Shown piece by piece: positions 1 through 8,731 of a stretch of DNA of 64,000 nt. A program made the position numbers and the translations under genes. Within the stretch, counting starts at the first letter, position 1; the number at the start of each line of letters is the position of its first letter. The notes below the pieces were generated by a model. It was not told where the DNA came from. It did no database searches and saw only the letters and a program-made list of their open reading frames with translations. The stretch comes from Hoeflea_A sp965228785 (lineage in GTDB: Bacteria > Pseudomonadota > Alphaproteobacteria > Rhizobiales > Rhizobiaceae): assembly GCA_965228785.1 (NCBI GenBank), contig CBDDIF010000001.1:124001-188000 (forward strand), read 5' to 3'.

Positions 1-18
1 TGGCGTGAGGAGAGTATC

Positions 19-510
19 GTGAGCTGGAAGCCTCTCCTTGTCGCTGCAGTTTTGGGTGTTTCATGCGCCGATGCCGCACTTGCCGATAACCACAAAACCG
101 AAGGTCGCCTGACATCGGAACTAACGTTTTCAGCCATCGACAGGCACTCCAACGGATACATTCACCAAGGTGATCTGGAAGTGTTTCGGTCGGACGTCTT
201 TACGTCCATGGATTACGACGACAACGGGCGCCTGACCTATGAGGAATTTGCCGCCTGGGATCCTGGATTTTCTCTTTTGGCCGAGGAAAAAGGTAAGTCC
301 GAGGCCTATGTAACTGCCACAAAAATCGTGTTCGCGTTTTGGGATCGCGATGCTGATGGCGAGATTACGGAATCGGAAATGCGCCACGCCATGAACGCCG
401 ATTTTCGACGGGCGGATCTCAACGATGACGCTGTCCTCACCGAGGATGAGTTTCTCAATGGATTCATCATCATCGTGGCCATAAGGGCCACCATTCGGCC
501 CGACCTCTAA
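19..510 (+). CDS. Secreted EF-hand calcium-binding protein
   Basis: A 163-aa protein with a GTG start, preceded by GAGGAGAG at 7-14. The N-terminus (about residues 4-20) is hydrophobic and looks like a signal peptide, so the protein should act in the periplasm. Four EF-hand-like loops lie at about residues 41-52, 65-76, 109-120 and 133-144. Loops 2 (DYDDNGRLTYEE) and 3 (DRDADGEITESE) are canonical. Loop 1 has His at ligand position 3, and loop 4 has Ala in place of the conserved Gly at position 6. It lies 30 bp upstream of a cytochrome b561 gene on the same strand, so it may be co-transcribed with that redox pair. Calcium binding is predicted from the motifs; its role is inferred from context only. 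Confidence 0.85.
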   Translation: MSWKPLLVAAVLGVSCADAALADNHKTEGRLTSELTFSAIDRHSNGYIHQGDLEVFRSDVFTSMDYDDNGRLTYEEFAAWDPGFSLLAEEKGKSEAYVTATKIVFAFWDRDADGEITESEMRHAMNADFRRADLNDDAVLTEDEFLNGFIIIVAIRATIRPDL

Positions 511-540
511 GAGCGAATCTCGAGGATTGAGTCATCGACC

Positions 541-1089
541 ATGACCACGAAGAGCAACACCCAGCATTATGGCGCTGTGGCGGTCACCATTCACTGGCTG
601 TCCGCGTTGCTGATCATCGTACTTCTCGGTTCCGGTTTTCGCGCTGGCCAGACAATCGATCCAGCGGCAAAAGCGGACATACTTCGGTTGCATGCACCAT
701 TGGGCATCGCGGTGTTGCTTTTGACACTCGCCCGCATCGTTTGGTGGTGGCAATTCGACACAAAGCAAGCCAATAGTACGGGCGATCCGCGTTGGCAGGG
801 GATGTCTGCCAAAGCGGTTCACCTTCTCTTCTACATCATTATCCTGGGCATGACGGCAAGCGGTATTGGCATGATCGTGCTTTCCGGCGCTTTTCCAATA
901 CTGTTTGGTGGGGCGGACGGAACCCTTCCGAACTTCAATCTGTATTTGCCGAGAGGCCCCCATGGTCTGGGTGCCAGGGCCATGATTGCCCTGCTGGTCG
1001 TTCATGCGGGTGCAGCTTTCTACCATCACTTTGTCAAGCGCGACGCAACGCTCCGGCGGATGTGGTTCGGTAATGGGAGCGCAAGTTGA
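541..1089 (+). CDS. Cytochrome b561 family protein
   Basis: A 182-aa membrane protein of the size expected for bacterial CybB-type cytochromes b561. Four hydrophobic segments are visible, with paired candidate haem-ligand histidines at about residues 18 and 51 on one side and 141 and 155 on the other. These proteins pass electrons between quinone or flavin partners and periplasmic acceptors. The stop codon overlaps the TTG start of the downstream flavin reductase (TTGA at 1086-1089), which suggests translational coupling and a shared electron path. Confidence 0.88.
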   Translation: MTTKSNTQHYGAVAVTIHWLSALLIIVLLGSGFRAGQTIDPAAKADILRLHAPLGIAVLLLTLARIVWWWQFDTKQANSTGDPRWQGMSAKAVHLLFYIIILGMTASGIGMIVLSGAFPILFGGADGTLPNFNLYLPRGPHGLGARAMIALLVVHAGAAFYHHFVKRDATLRRMWFGNGSAS

Positions 1090-2237
1090 AAACCAAGATA
1101 CACGCAATCGCCGGAGCCATCGGCTTTTTGACAATACTGACCTTCTGGTCCTCGACCGTGGTTTCCGAACTGTTCGGCTCTCACGAAACCATCGCTGCGG
1201 TGAAAGACGCAATCCTCAAGGGTATGCTTGTTCTGATCCCAGCTATGGCAATCGTCGGCGCATCCGGGTTCTCGCTTGGCGCCGGCCGGACCGAGGCGCT
1301 CGTCTCGACCAAGAAGAAGCGCATGCCGATCATCGCCGCCAACGGCCTGCTGGTCCTTGTCCCGATGGCCTTCTTCCTTGAGGCAAGGGCCGCAGCCGGT
1401 GAATTCGACACGGTGTTCTATCTGCTGCAGGGTGTCGAACTGATTGCCGGTGCCGTGAACCTGACCTTGATGGGCTTGAACATGCGCGACGGCCTCCGGC
1501 TGTCCGGGCGTGGAAAACCGGTAGACCGCGCAGAGCTGAAGGGTCGCGATATGGTCGCGAACGGCACCATGGCCTTCCACATGTCCAAGCCCGCCGGCTT
1601 TGACCACAAAGCAGGGCAATGGATCCGGTTGTCACTGATCGGGCCAGACCCGATGGACAGCGACGGTGGATCTCGGGTGCTCTCCATCGTGAGTGCGCCC
1701 CACGAACCGCAACTGACTGTCGCGACCCGCCTGAGCGACAGCGCCTTCAAACGTCGACTGAAGGAGCTGCCGGAGGGCGCTGAACTGCGCTTGGCAGGCC
1801 CAAATGGCAGTTTCACCCTGCACGAAGACCCCGCCCGCTCGGCTGTGTTCATCGCGGGCGGCATCGGCATTACACCCTTCCTCTCGATGATCCGCGATGC
1901 CACGCATCGCGCGCTGGATCAGAAGATAACCCTGTTCTATTCCAATCGTGATCCTGCGGCTGCGGCCTTCCTGGATGAGCTGCAAGAACTGGAAAAGACC
2001 AATCCGAACTTTCGGCTGATCGCGACCATGACCGAGCTAGAGGGCGAAAGCTGCCAATGGAAGGGTGAAACCGATTTCGTCGATCAAGAGATGCTGGCCC
2101 GGCATCTTCCCGACCTCGCTGAGCCTATCTACTACTGCGTCGGCCCCGCTGCCATGATCGTTTCCACCAAAGAGATGCTCAACGCTGCAGGTGTCCCCAG
2201 CGAGGACATGTGCTTTGAGCAGTTCAGCGGCTACTGA
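1086..2237 (+). CDS. Membrane-anchored FAD/NAD(P)H oxidoreductase (FNR-type)
   Basis: A 383-aa two-part protein. Residues 1 to about 135 contain several hydrophobic helices. From about 140 onward there is a ferredoxin-NADP-reductase-like module: a flavin-binding RVLSIVS at about 197-203, the nucleotide-binding GGIGITP at about 258-264, a CVGPAAM motif near the C-terminus and a terminal aromatic residue. The TTG start overlaps the cytochrome b561 stop codon. It probably moves electrons from NAD(P)H through FAD to the b-type haem of its neighbour. The family assignment of the membrane part is uncertain. Confidence 0.85.
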   Translation: MKTKIHAIAGAIGFLTILTFWSSTVVSELFGSHETIAAVKDAILKGMLVLIPAMAIVGASGFSLGAGRTEALVSTKKKRMPIIAANGLLVLVPMAFFLEARAAAGEFDTVFYLLQGVELIAGAVNLTLMGLNMRDGLRLSGRGKPVDRAELKGRDMVANGTMAFHMSKPAGFDHKAGQWIRLSLIGPDPMDSDGGSRVLSIVSAPHEPQLTVATRLSDSAFKRRLKELPEGAELRLAGPNGSFTLHEDPARSAVFIAGGIGITPFLSMIRDATHRALDQKITLFYSNRDPAAAAFLDELQELEKTNPNFRLIATMTELEGESCQWKGETDFVDQEMLARHLPDLAEPIYYCVGPAAMIVSTKEMLNAAGVPSEDMCFEQFSGY

Positions 2238-2374
2238 AAGCGGAGTACTAATTCCACTGCTCCAATAAGTGCCAAGATCGCGAGATCTTCCACAAACTGA
2301 CTCATGGGGCACGCTGAGTTCATCGTCCCATATTCCGCGACAAGACAAAAGACTTTCTCGCGGTCCAATCACTC

Positions 2375-2791
2375 CTATCCGTCCCGTCCGGGTTCGTTCG
2401 GATTGCTGGAGAAAAGTGCGAGTTTGTTGCCCTGAGGATCGCGCAGGTAGCCGACATAGAAGCGTGGCCCGTAGGAGGCACGAAAACCCGGTTCGCCCTC
2501 GTCGGAACCGCCTGCGGAAAGTGCGGCGGCGTGAAGCTCGCGAACCTGTTGTTGGTTGCGCGCTTCGAAGGCGACCATGGATCCGTTGCCGGCTGAGGCC
2601 GGACGACCATCGAAGGTCGGTTTGACGTAAAACTCAGGCAAAACGGGAGACTGGCCGGGTTCGACCGGCAATGCGAAGCTCAACCCCTCCGGGCCTTCTT
2701 CCAGGCCATAGCCAAGGGGTGGCAGGAAAGCGCAGTAAAACCGTTTCGCGCGTGCGATGTCATCCGCACCGACTGTGACGTAGGAAATCAT
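2375..2791 (-). CDS. VOC family protein (glyoxalase/dioxygenase fold)
   Basis: A 138-aa single-domain protein. The N-terminal strand MISYVTVGADDIARAKRFY and the C-terminal GPRFYVGYLRDPQGNKLALF are typical of the vicinal oxygen chelate superfamily. The DPQGN turn and the early strand position agree with small glyoxalase-like proteins. Substrate and metal cannot be predicted from sequence. It points away from the next VOC gene at 2936. Confidence 0.85.
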   Translation of the reverse strand: MISYVTVGADDIARAKRFYCAFLPPLGYGLEEGPEGLSFALPVEPGQSPVLPEFYVKPTFDGRPASAGNGSMVAFEARNQQQVRELHAAALSAGGSDEGEPGFRASYGPRFYVGYLRDPQGNKLALFSSNPNEPGRDG

Positions 2792-2935
2792 GTGTTTCTT
2801 TCCGGCAGTTTGCTTGTTCCGATCAGATTACCGCACATGTTGGCCGCGACGGAAATGACGGTTCTGAGCTCTTCCACGACTCTGCGGTCAACATCAGGTA
2901 ATCTTGTGCCAACTGGCACAATCTGGAGAGGCGCG

Positions 2936-3277
2936 ATGTTCAATGGCGGCCATGTTGTGATTTATTCGAAAGACGCGGAAGCGGATCGACGGATGTTCAA
3001 GGATGTCCTTGGACTTGCCAATGTGGATGTGGGCGGTGGCTGGCTGATTTTTTCCCTGCCACCCAGCGAGGTGGCGTTTCATCCGCATGAATCGTCGACC
3101 GCCCATGATTTCTATTTCATGTGCGATGACATCAAGACTGCTTGCGAAAAGCTTGACGATCATGGAATCGAGCATTCGGAGCCGGTTGATGAAGGATGGG
3201 GAATCGTGTCGGCCTTTGTATTGCCCGGCGGCGGGAAAGTCGGGTTTTATCAGCCACGACACGAACGTCCACAGTAA
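2936..3277 (+). CDS. VOC family protein (glyoxalase-like)
   Basis: A 113-aa protein beginning MFNGGHVVIYSKDAEADRR, with FVLPGGGKVGFYQPRH near the end, as in VOC domains. The start at 2936 is preferred over the more upstream in-frame codon at 2792 because GGAGAG (2925-2930) sits 5 nt before it and because VOC homology begins at this methionine. The function is unassigned beyond the fold. Confidence 0.8.
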   Translation: MFNGGHVVIYSKDAEADRRMFKDVLGLANVDVGGGWLIFSLPPSEVAFHPHESSTAHDFYFMCDDIKTACEKLDDHGIEHSEPVDEGWGIVSAFVLPGGGKVGFYQPRHERPQ

Positions 3278-3294
3278 CTCCGGCAGCGCGTTTC

Positions 3295-3310
3295 CCGGGC
3301 TTCTGCCCGG
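3295..3310. terminator. Candidate hairpin between convergent genes
   Basis: CCGGGC, a TTCT loop and GCCCGG form a perfect 6-bp stem between the convergent VOC (ending 3277) and GFA (ending 3344) genes. No strong T-run follows on either strand, so a terminator role is only plausible. Confidence 0.35.
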
Positions 3311-3343
3311 TTCTGAAGATTCGGGCGGATCCATTCTTGAAAC

Positions 3344-3724
3344 CTATCGTTCATTCTGAGGCAAACCGTCCGCGATGTCGTAGTAGTCGCCCTTTTCCGA
3401 AACAAAGATGTGCCGCTCAAGGGATGTTCCGGTCGGGCCGTCGAAACAACCCATGGCGATGGCTGTCCAGTCATGAAATACCGGGTCCCAGAACAGGGTC
3501 GATCCACAGGTGCCGCAAAATCCGCGCCGCACTTTTTCCGAGGATTGGTACCAGAGCACCGCCTCTTCTCCCTCGATCCGAACCTGGCTGCGGGGGATGT
3601 CGATAGACGCTTCGTAATGTCCGGTCTGTTTGCGGCAGGCCACGCAGTGGCAGGCCGTGGGCTTTGGCAGGTCGCCTTCGACAGCAATCCGAACGGCGCC
3701 GCAGAGGCATGAACCCTTATGCAT
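3344..3724 (-). CDS. GFA family protein (CENP-V/GFA zinc fold)
   Basis: A 126-aa protein with the zinc-binding pattern of the GFA family: GSCLCGAV at the N-terminus, CHCVACRK at about residues 26-33 and GFCGTCGSTLFW in the middle. The family includes S-(hydroxymethyl)glutathione synthase, but most members, including short ones like this, have no known substrate. It overlaps the upstream DUF2087 gene by 8 nt, so the two form an operon on the minus strand. Confidence 0.9.
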   Translation of the reverse strand: MHKGSCLCGAVRIAVEGDLPKPTACHCVACRKQTGHYEASIDIPRSQVRIEGEEAVLWYQSSEKVRRGFCGTCGSTLFWDPVFHDWTAIAMGCFDGPTGTSLERHIFVSEKGDYYDIADGLPQNER

Positions 3725-4289
3725 TGGCCGCCTCCTGTTGTCGCATCATGGTGCGGGTTCGACGCCGAGCTGCGATAACCTTGATCAAGGCCTTTGCCTC
3801 TGCAGGAGGTTCCTGCTCCATACGGCGGTAATCCGATCCGTCCGGGCGTCGCGAAAGGAGCCCGCAAGAGATCATGGTCCGGCGCAGCGTCGCTGGATCT
3901 TCGAAAAGATGTTCGTCCGACAGTCGGTCATTCATTTCGCGCTCCGACATCGTTTGTCCGGCGGGCAATGTGGCCCACAGCGCCCACAGGGCAAGCGTTT
4001 GCACCGCCCGCTTTGAAGGCCATTGCAGAAGCCGGCCCATCGTATCGAATTGGTGCAACGTGCGCTCAACCGAACGCGCGTCGGCGGGACGTTCGTCGGT
4101 GGCCCTGTCCAGCCGTCGTGTTGCCGCCTGGGCCGAACGCATGTGCTGGACGTTTTCAAAACCGGCCGCGCGGGCCAGCATGTTCATCAGTGTCAGGTGT
4201 GAGGGGCTGGTGTCCCCCAGTTGTCGGGACAGGGCGCGGGAGAACGTCGTGAGATCGTCCACCTGAAGCCGCAAAGGGTTCTTGGCCAT
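3717..4289 (-). CDS. DUF2087 domain-containing protein
   Basis: A 190-aa protein. The C-terminal part, from about residue 95, has the DUF2087 pattern (SEREMNDRLSDEHLFEDPA, then RRTMISCGLLSRRPDGSDYRR), a small winged-helix-like domain often found in regulators. The N-terminal 60 residues (DDLTTFSRALSRQLG... ARAAGFENVQHMR) look like a small helical domain. It overlaps the GFA gene downstream by 8 nt. The role is unknown and a regulatory function is only a guess. The 273 bp upstream (4290-4562) show no gene I can support. Confidence 0.8.
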   Translation of the reverse strand: MAKNPLRLQVDDLTTFSRALSRQLGDTSPSHLTLMNMLARAAGFENVQHMRSAQAATRRLDRATDERPADARSVERTLHQFDTMGRLLQWPSKRAVQTLALWALWATLPAGQTMSEREMNDRLSDEHLFEDPATLRRTMISCGLLSRRPDGSDYRRMEQEPPAEAKALIKVIAARRRTRTMMRQQEAANA

Positions 4290-4562
4290 AGTGCATCCAT
4301 TTCAGGCGCCATGCTGGGTCGTTGGTCGCTGGCTTGACGACGCGGCGCCGGTTTGGGTGCGGAGCCATGTGGTCATATTGGCAGGTTTAGCTCTCCTCAA
4401 GGAGCAGCGACGCCTCGGTGTCTGCCGACCGTGAACGCTCGATAGCAGGTATTTTGCAACTGGCCAAGCGGCGTTTGGGCGAGGCGATCGGCTTTTCGGC
4501 CAGACCACCGACCACTGAAACCGGATTCGGCCGATGCGATCGACCGATGTCGAAAGGAGCAG

Positions 4563-5045
4563 TCAATAATCCTCGCCGGCGTAGCGGTTGGGCTGCCCCG
4601 CTGCGTGGGGGATCCCGACGAAATCGGCCCAGTCGGACCCTGGCCGCCAGATGCTCTCCATGTTCTGAAACGCGTCAGATTCCGACAGGCCAAACCCTTC
4701 CGCGGCGTACCGGTAGAAGAAGGCGCTCACCCGGGCATTGTAGATACAGTGGACATGGATCGTTGCGTCCGGGTGCCCGGCAAGCGCTTCCTTGAACGCC
4801 TCATAATCTGCATTCGTCGGGTTCGCGAAATCGACGGGAATGTAGACATATTCCATGCCCAGCGCCGAGACCGTGCCCGGTTCATCATCCAATGCGCCCT
4901 TGCCATTGTGGTGAATGCCAAGATTGACGATATGGGTGACGCCACAGGATTTGATGTCAGCCATCTGTGACTCGGTCGGCTGGCCCGACGTGGTGATCCG
5001 TTGATTGATCCGCCGCCAGTTCAGGATCTCAGGAAGGTCTTTCAT
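4563..5045 (-). CDS. Protein tyrosine phosphatase-like family protein
   Basis: A 160-aa protein with the dual-specificity-phosphatase-like fold signature: NQRITTSGQPTESQMADI near the N-terminus, and the P-loop-like HCIYNARVSAFFYRY at about residues 99-113. The spacing between Cys and Arg is four residues rather than the canonical five. The start at 5045 is chosen because family similarity begins there and a GAGG stretch lies upstream; longer in-frame extensions would run into the neighbouring regulator gene. Substrate unknown. Confidence 0.75.
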   Translation of the reverse strand: MKDLPEILNWRRINQRITTSGQPTESQMADIKSCGVTHIVNLGIHHNGKGALDDEPGTVSALGMEYVYIPVDFANPTNADYEAFKEALAGHPDATIHVHCIYNARVSAFFYRYAAEGFGLSESDAFQNMESIWRPGSDWADFVGIPHAAGQPNRYAGEDY

Positions 5046-5139
5046 GGCTGTGCCTCGAGCTTCATTCCGTGTGCGGGTCAGGATATCCCGACAACAGCCT
5101 GACAAAGTGACAAAACGCCAACTATTTCGGACACGGTTT

Positions 5140-6153
5140 TCAGGTGTTGCGAACGTCAAGATTGAACCGTTGCCGATAGTCGACAGGCGATATCCCCAGC
5201 TGTCGGGAGAAAGACCGCCGCATCCGTTCGGCATCCTTGAAGCCGCATTTCGCAGCGATGGCCTTGATGCTTGTGCCGGTTGTTTCCAGCAGCTCACGCG
5301 CCGTTTGCAAACGGATGGCTTCAATGGCCTTGGCTGGAGTCGCTCCCATGGTAGCGACATAGGATCTGTGAAATGTGCGCAATCCCATGTTTACCTGGTC
5401 CGCAAGATCCTCGACACGCAGGTCCTTTCGCAGGTTTGCGGCGATCCACGCATGCAGGTCATCGAACCGACCCTTGCGGTCGCGCCGTTGACGCTCCAGC
5501 ATCGGACTGAACTGCGATTGCCCGCCGGGTCGCACCATGTAGGTGACCAGCGCCCTGGCCCGTTCCAACGCGGCCTCCAGGCCCAGATCTTCCGCAACGA
5601 TTGCCAGAGCCATGTCGGTTCCGGCGGTGACGCCCGCCGACGTCCAGATGTGACCGTCGCGGATGTAGATCGGGTCCAGCTCGACCCGGACATCGGGGAA
5701 TCGGGCGCGCAGGGCATCGCCGTCCTCCCAATGGGTGGCCGTGCGCCGTCCATCCAACGCACCCGTCGCAGCCAGAAGATAGGCACCGGAACAGACAGAA
5801 CAGATGCGCTTGGCGTTTCCGACCATGGCCGCGATGCTCTGAACGAATTGCTCATCACCGGCGGCGGTATAGACCCCGTCGCCGCCAATTATCAAAAGCG
5901 TGTCGATCGCACGATCAGTCCATGCATCAACCGGTTCGGTTTCAACGGTCATGATCGTATCGGTCGGAATGGGCCCACCCCGGCTCGACAGGATCACGGT
6001 GTCATAGGCCAGATCGCCATCACCATGGCGCGCCCATGAGAACACTTGCAGTGGACCCGCAAGATCCAAAAGCGAAATGTCCGGAAACACCACATAGACG
6101 ATGAGGTGTTTGTCGCGAGATGACTGCTGAGAGTTGGCAGAAATTGATGTCAT
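5140..6153 (-). CDS. GlxA family transcriptional regulator (DJ-1/PfpI + AraC HTH)
   Basis: A 337-aa regulator. The N-terminal half is a DJ-1/PfpI-like domain (LIVYVVFPDISLLDLAGPL; the CSGAYLLAATG nucleophile-elbow region). The C-terminal half is an AraC-type double HTH (LADQVNMGLRTFHRSYV and IAAKCGFKDAERMRRSFSR). In this family the DJ-1-like part usually senses a ligand. The start could also be 6198; 6153 is preferred because the upstream codon would leave no space for the divergent promoter toward the AraC gene at 6254. Confidence 0.87.
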   Translation of the reverse strand: MTSISANSQQSSRDKHLIVYVVFPDISLLDLAGPLQVFSWARHGDGDLAYDTVILSSRGGPIPTDTIMTVETEPVDAWTDRAIDTLLIIGGDGVYTAAGDEQFVQSIAAMVGNAKRICSVCSGAYLLAATGALDGRRTATHWEDGDALRARFPDVRVELDPIYIRDGHIWTSAGVTAGTDMALAIVAEDLGLEAALERARALVTYMVRPGGQSQFSPMLERQRRDRKGRFDDLHAWIAANLRKDLRVEDLADQVNMGLRTFHRSYVATMGATPAKAIEAIRLQTARELLETTGTSIKAIAAKCGFKDAERMRRSFSRQLGISPVDYRQRFNLDVRNT

Positions 6154-6253
6154 AGGGTGATTTCTGCCACGAGCAGTCACGGTAGTCCATTCGAACATGG
6201 TGCTTGATGTGGTCGTGAGGTCGGTGTCAGGATGTTGTTATGGGGAATGTCCA

Positions 6254-6907
6254 ATGACCAAGCCCACGCTCTACCATGCCTGGCAATTTGAGACCGCGAC
6301 TGAGACCACCGCCACGATTTGTCCCGATGGCTGTCGCGACATTCTTGTGATCTCCGACACGCAGGGAGAGCGCGTACTCAGGCTGACCGATTGGGATTTT
6401 CAGCCCCGAACGGTCGTGCTTCGTGCCGGCACCAGGATCGCTGGCTACCGCCTACGCCCCGGAACCTCGATATCGTCGAAAGCGATCGATGCCATGGCGG
6501 CGGGCGCCGATTGCCCGGAAGACTGGATCAGTGCCCATGCGGTGACCAGCGATGAGGTGATCGACGCGCTGATTGAGCCCGGCGTCTCTGTTCCCGGTGC
6601 CGCGAAATCCGTCGGCGTGACTGTGCGGACGCTGCAGCGCAGGCTCAAGGACCTCTCTCTACCCCCGCCAGAGTTCTGGCGCCTGCTCGGACGGGCGCGG
6701 CGTGCCGCGTCGATGTTGCCCTGCCGGTTGCCTCTAGCCGATATCGCCTTCGAAAGCGGCTACAGCGATCAGGCGCACATGACCCGCGAATTCAAACGCT
6801 GGTTCGGGAAGGCGCCGTCCGAGCTGCGCCGAAACGAGGCGCTGCTCGACGACATCGCTCAACCGGCGCTCGGCAACTGGACCGGCGAACAGATCTCGAT
6901 GAGATAG
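6254..6907 (+). CDS. AraC family transcriptional regulator
   Basis: A 217-aa protein. The N-terminal domain carries ATICPDGCRDILVIS, as in AraC regulators with a cupin-like sensor. The C-terminal HTH shows the typical PLADIAFESGYSDQAHMTRE followed by FKRWFGKAPSELRR. The start at 6254 is supported by GGGGAA just upstream; an in-frame ATG at 6197 would overlap the divergent GlxA-type gene. It converges on and overlaps the VOC gene at 6859 by 49 bp. Confidence 0.83.
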   Translation: MTKPTLYHAWQFETATETTATICPDGCRDILVISDTQGERVLRLTDWDFQPRTVVLRAGTRIAGYRLRPGTSISSKAIDAMAAGADCPEDWISAHAVTSDEVIDALIEPGVSVPGAAKSVGVTVRTLQRRLKDLSLPPPEFWRLLGRARRAASMLPCRLPLADIAFESGYSDQAHMTREFKRWFGKAPSELRRNEALLDDIAQPALGNWTGEQISMR

Positions 6908-7254
6908 CCGTTGGGATCGCTCACATAGGAGGTGGTCTGACCCCAAGGCTCATCGCGCGCGTCCTGGATGAGTTCAGCGCCGGCTTGAATCGCCCCGGCG
7001 AGGGCAGCGGTGACATCGTCGGTTTCGAAGGCAATTTCGAAGACCGGCGCGTCGGCTCGCGGTTTCTCCGGGTTCTTGTCCAGCTGCCGCATCAGCGCGG
7101 TCGACGAGAATGCAAGTCTGGTTTCACCCGTTACAAGCTCACCGTAGTCGCCACTTTCGTGCAGGAAGCGCCTTTCCAGGCCGAAAGCGCGTTCGAAAAA
7201 GTCGAGCGAGGCTGCAACGTCATCGACGTAGAGGATTGTGTATCTGAAGTGCAT
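6859..7254 (-). CDS. VOC family protein
   Basis: A 131-aa protein beginning MHFRYTILYVDDVAASLDFF and ending with GQTTSYVSDPNGYLIEIC, a full VOC domain with the DPNG turn and C-terminal Glu. GGAAGGG precedes the ATG at 7254, which is why this start is chosen over the longer reading. Its 3' end overlaps the 3' end of the convergent AraC gene. Confidence 0.85.
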   Translation of the reverse strand: MHFRYTILYVDDVAASLDFFERAFGLERRFLHESGDYGELVTGETRLAFSSTALMRQLDKNPEKPRADAPVFEIAFETDDVTAALAGAIQAGAELIQDARDEPWGQTTSYVSDPNGYLIEICSPVQLPSAG

Positions 7255-7404
7255 CGGGGCCCTTCCCGTCTGTTGAGGGTCATCACAGGGCACCGATCTC
7301 TGCACAGGGGCTTCGCCCAAGTCTTGAAGAATTGCGACATGTGGCGCGCGTAAACGTAACGCCTGTGGTTACGCAGCCGATGAAAAAACCTCAGTGAGGC
7401 GGGT

Positions 7405-8217
7405 TTACCGATAGAGGTCGGGCGCGCCGATCTGGGCGTGGATGGCATTGACGGTTCTCTCGTCGATGCCAAGGCTTCTCGCAAGCTGGTCGAGATAGCG
7501 GGCTTCGTTCTGATTATCGAGATCGATGCCCATCACCGACATGGCATAGACCTGGGTTTCAAGACCTCGCGGCACATCGCGAACCAGGCCTTCGACGTCG
7601 ATCGGCTTGTTCAACTCGTCGTTGACGAACCGGCGTTCGGCAGAACTGACGTCGCCCAGTCGGCCGAGCAATTTGTCCTGCTCCGCCTGGTCGAACCGGC
7701 CGTCAGATTTCGCCGCCTGGATCATTGCCCGCAGCATCAGGCCCGCGGCCACTTCCTGCGGTTCCGAGGGCTGCAGGTGCATTGCGCCCCGCCCCCTGCC
7801 GGCAATGGCCTGATTCAGCAGATCGCCGAATGAGCCGCCGGCGCCTTGCGACCCGCCGGAATTGGCAAGCGCGCCGGCAACCGCGCCGATGATCTGGCCG
7901 AGTCCGTCGCTTCCGCCGCCCTGCCCGCCGCCCATCAATTGTCCCAAAAGATCGTCGAGACCGCCACCCGATCCGCCTCTGCCGGACGACTGTGCCAGCG
8001 ATTCAAGCAGTCCACCCAAACCGTCCTGGGCGCGCCCGTCGGAGGAACGGCCGCCGTGACCGCCAAGTGCTGCCCCCAGCAGATCTTCGAGGCCACCACC
8101 GCCCTGGAGCTGGCCGAGCAATCCGCCAGTTCCGTGATGGCCGGATCTTGCACCACCTGCGTTCTTCGCCGCGGATACGTTCACGACGGCTTCTGCCAGT
8201 GCTTCCAACAGACTCAT
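7405..8217 (-). CDS. DUF533 / TerB-like domain protein with Gly-rich N-terminus
   Basis: A 270-aa protein. Residues 1 to about 145 are low-complexity and rich in Gly, Ser and Leu, with repeated GGLDDLLGQL/GGLLESLAQ-type segments. The C-terminal 120 residues (LMLRAMIQAAKSDGRFDQAE ... MSVMGIDLDNQNEARYL) form a DUF533 domain related to the TerB tellurite-resistance fold. Such proteins are often inner-membrane-associated, but no clear membrane helix is seen here. Function unknown. Confidence 0.85.
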   Translation of the reverse strand: MSLLEALAEAVVNVSAAKNAGGARSGHHGTGGLLGQLQGGGGLEDLLGAALGGHGGRSSDGRAQDGLGGLLESLAQSSGRGGSGGGLDDLLGQLMGGGQGGGSDGLGQIIGAVAGALANSGGSQGAGGSFGDLLNQAIAGRGRGAMHLQPSEPQEVAAGLMLRAMIQAAKSDGRFDQAEQDKLLGRLGDVSSAERRFVNDELNKPIDVEGLVRDVPRGLETQVYAMSVMGIDLDNQNEARYLDQLARSLGIDERTVNAIHAQIGAPDLYR

Positions 8218-8303
8218 GACAACCTCCCAACACTTGACCTGTCAAACACTTGCACATGTTTGCCGCGGTGGCCACCGTTTGCGGTGACGGAAGCCCAGAC
8301 GTG

Positions 8304-8558
8304 TTACTCCTCGGTCAGCTTGTGGCTGTCCGCCGATGTCAGGTCCAGACGATAGGCCTTGCGCATCTGGTCGATGAACTCCAGCGACTCCTTGTCGAAG
8401 GGCGACTTCCCCTCGAAACTGTGGAGCACGATGCCTTCAATCAGATCACCCAGTCCCATTTCGTGTCGCGCGGCCAGTGCCTTCAGCACCTGGAGGACCC
8501 GTTTTTCAATGCGTACCCCCGTCTGAACGCGTTCGACTGTCTTTCTGGTTCCTGGCAT
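8304..8558 (-). CDS. Small ribbon-helix-helix-like protein
   Basis: An 84-aa protein with a strand followed by two amphipathic helices (QTGVRIEKRVLQVLKALAA, then GLGDLIEGIVLHSFEG), the layout of ribbon-helix-helix DNA-binding proteins. GAGGAG lies upstream of the ATG. It is divergent from the gene at 8732, and the shared intergenic region holds two GGTACC-like palindromes. DNA binding is inferred, not shown. Confidence 0.6.
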   Translation of the reverse strand: MPGTRKTVERVQTGVRIEKRVLQVLKALAARHEMGLGDLIEGIVLHSFEGKSPFDKESLEFIDQMRKAYRLDLTSADSHKLTEE

Positions 8559-8584
8559 GCCGCGGCTCCTCTTTGGTCATTTTG

Positions 8585-8664
8585 TACCATGGTAACGTTG
8601 CGCATCACCAGCGATTAGGAGGAGTTAAGTGCGCTACCTTGACAGAATGGTACGTTGGTACCAA
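8585..8664. promoter_or_regulatory. Paired palindromes in a divergent intergenic region
   Basis: TACCATGGTA (8585-8594) and TTGGTACCAA (8655-8664) are perfect 10-bp palindromes sharing a GGTA/TACC half-site and spaced 70 bp centre to centre. They lie between the divergent RHH-like gene and the 129-aa gene. They are good candidates for binding sites of the RHH-like protein or another dimeric regulator. Confidence 0.4.
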
Positions 8665-8731
8665 AATTGGTAGGAGCAGGAGCGCGGTTTGCGCTGCCTG
8701 TTTTTCAGATCCAGGATGGGAGATCGGTGCC

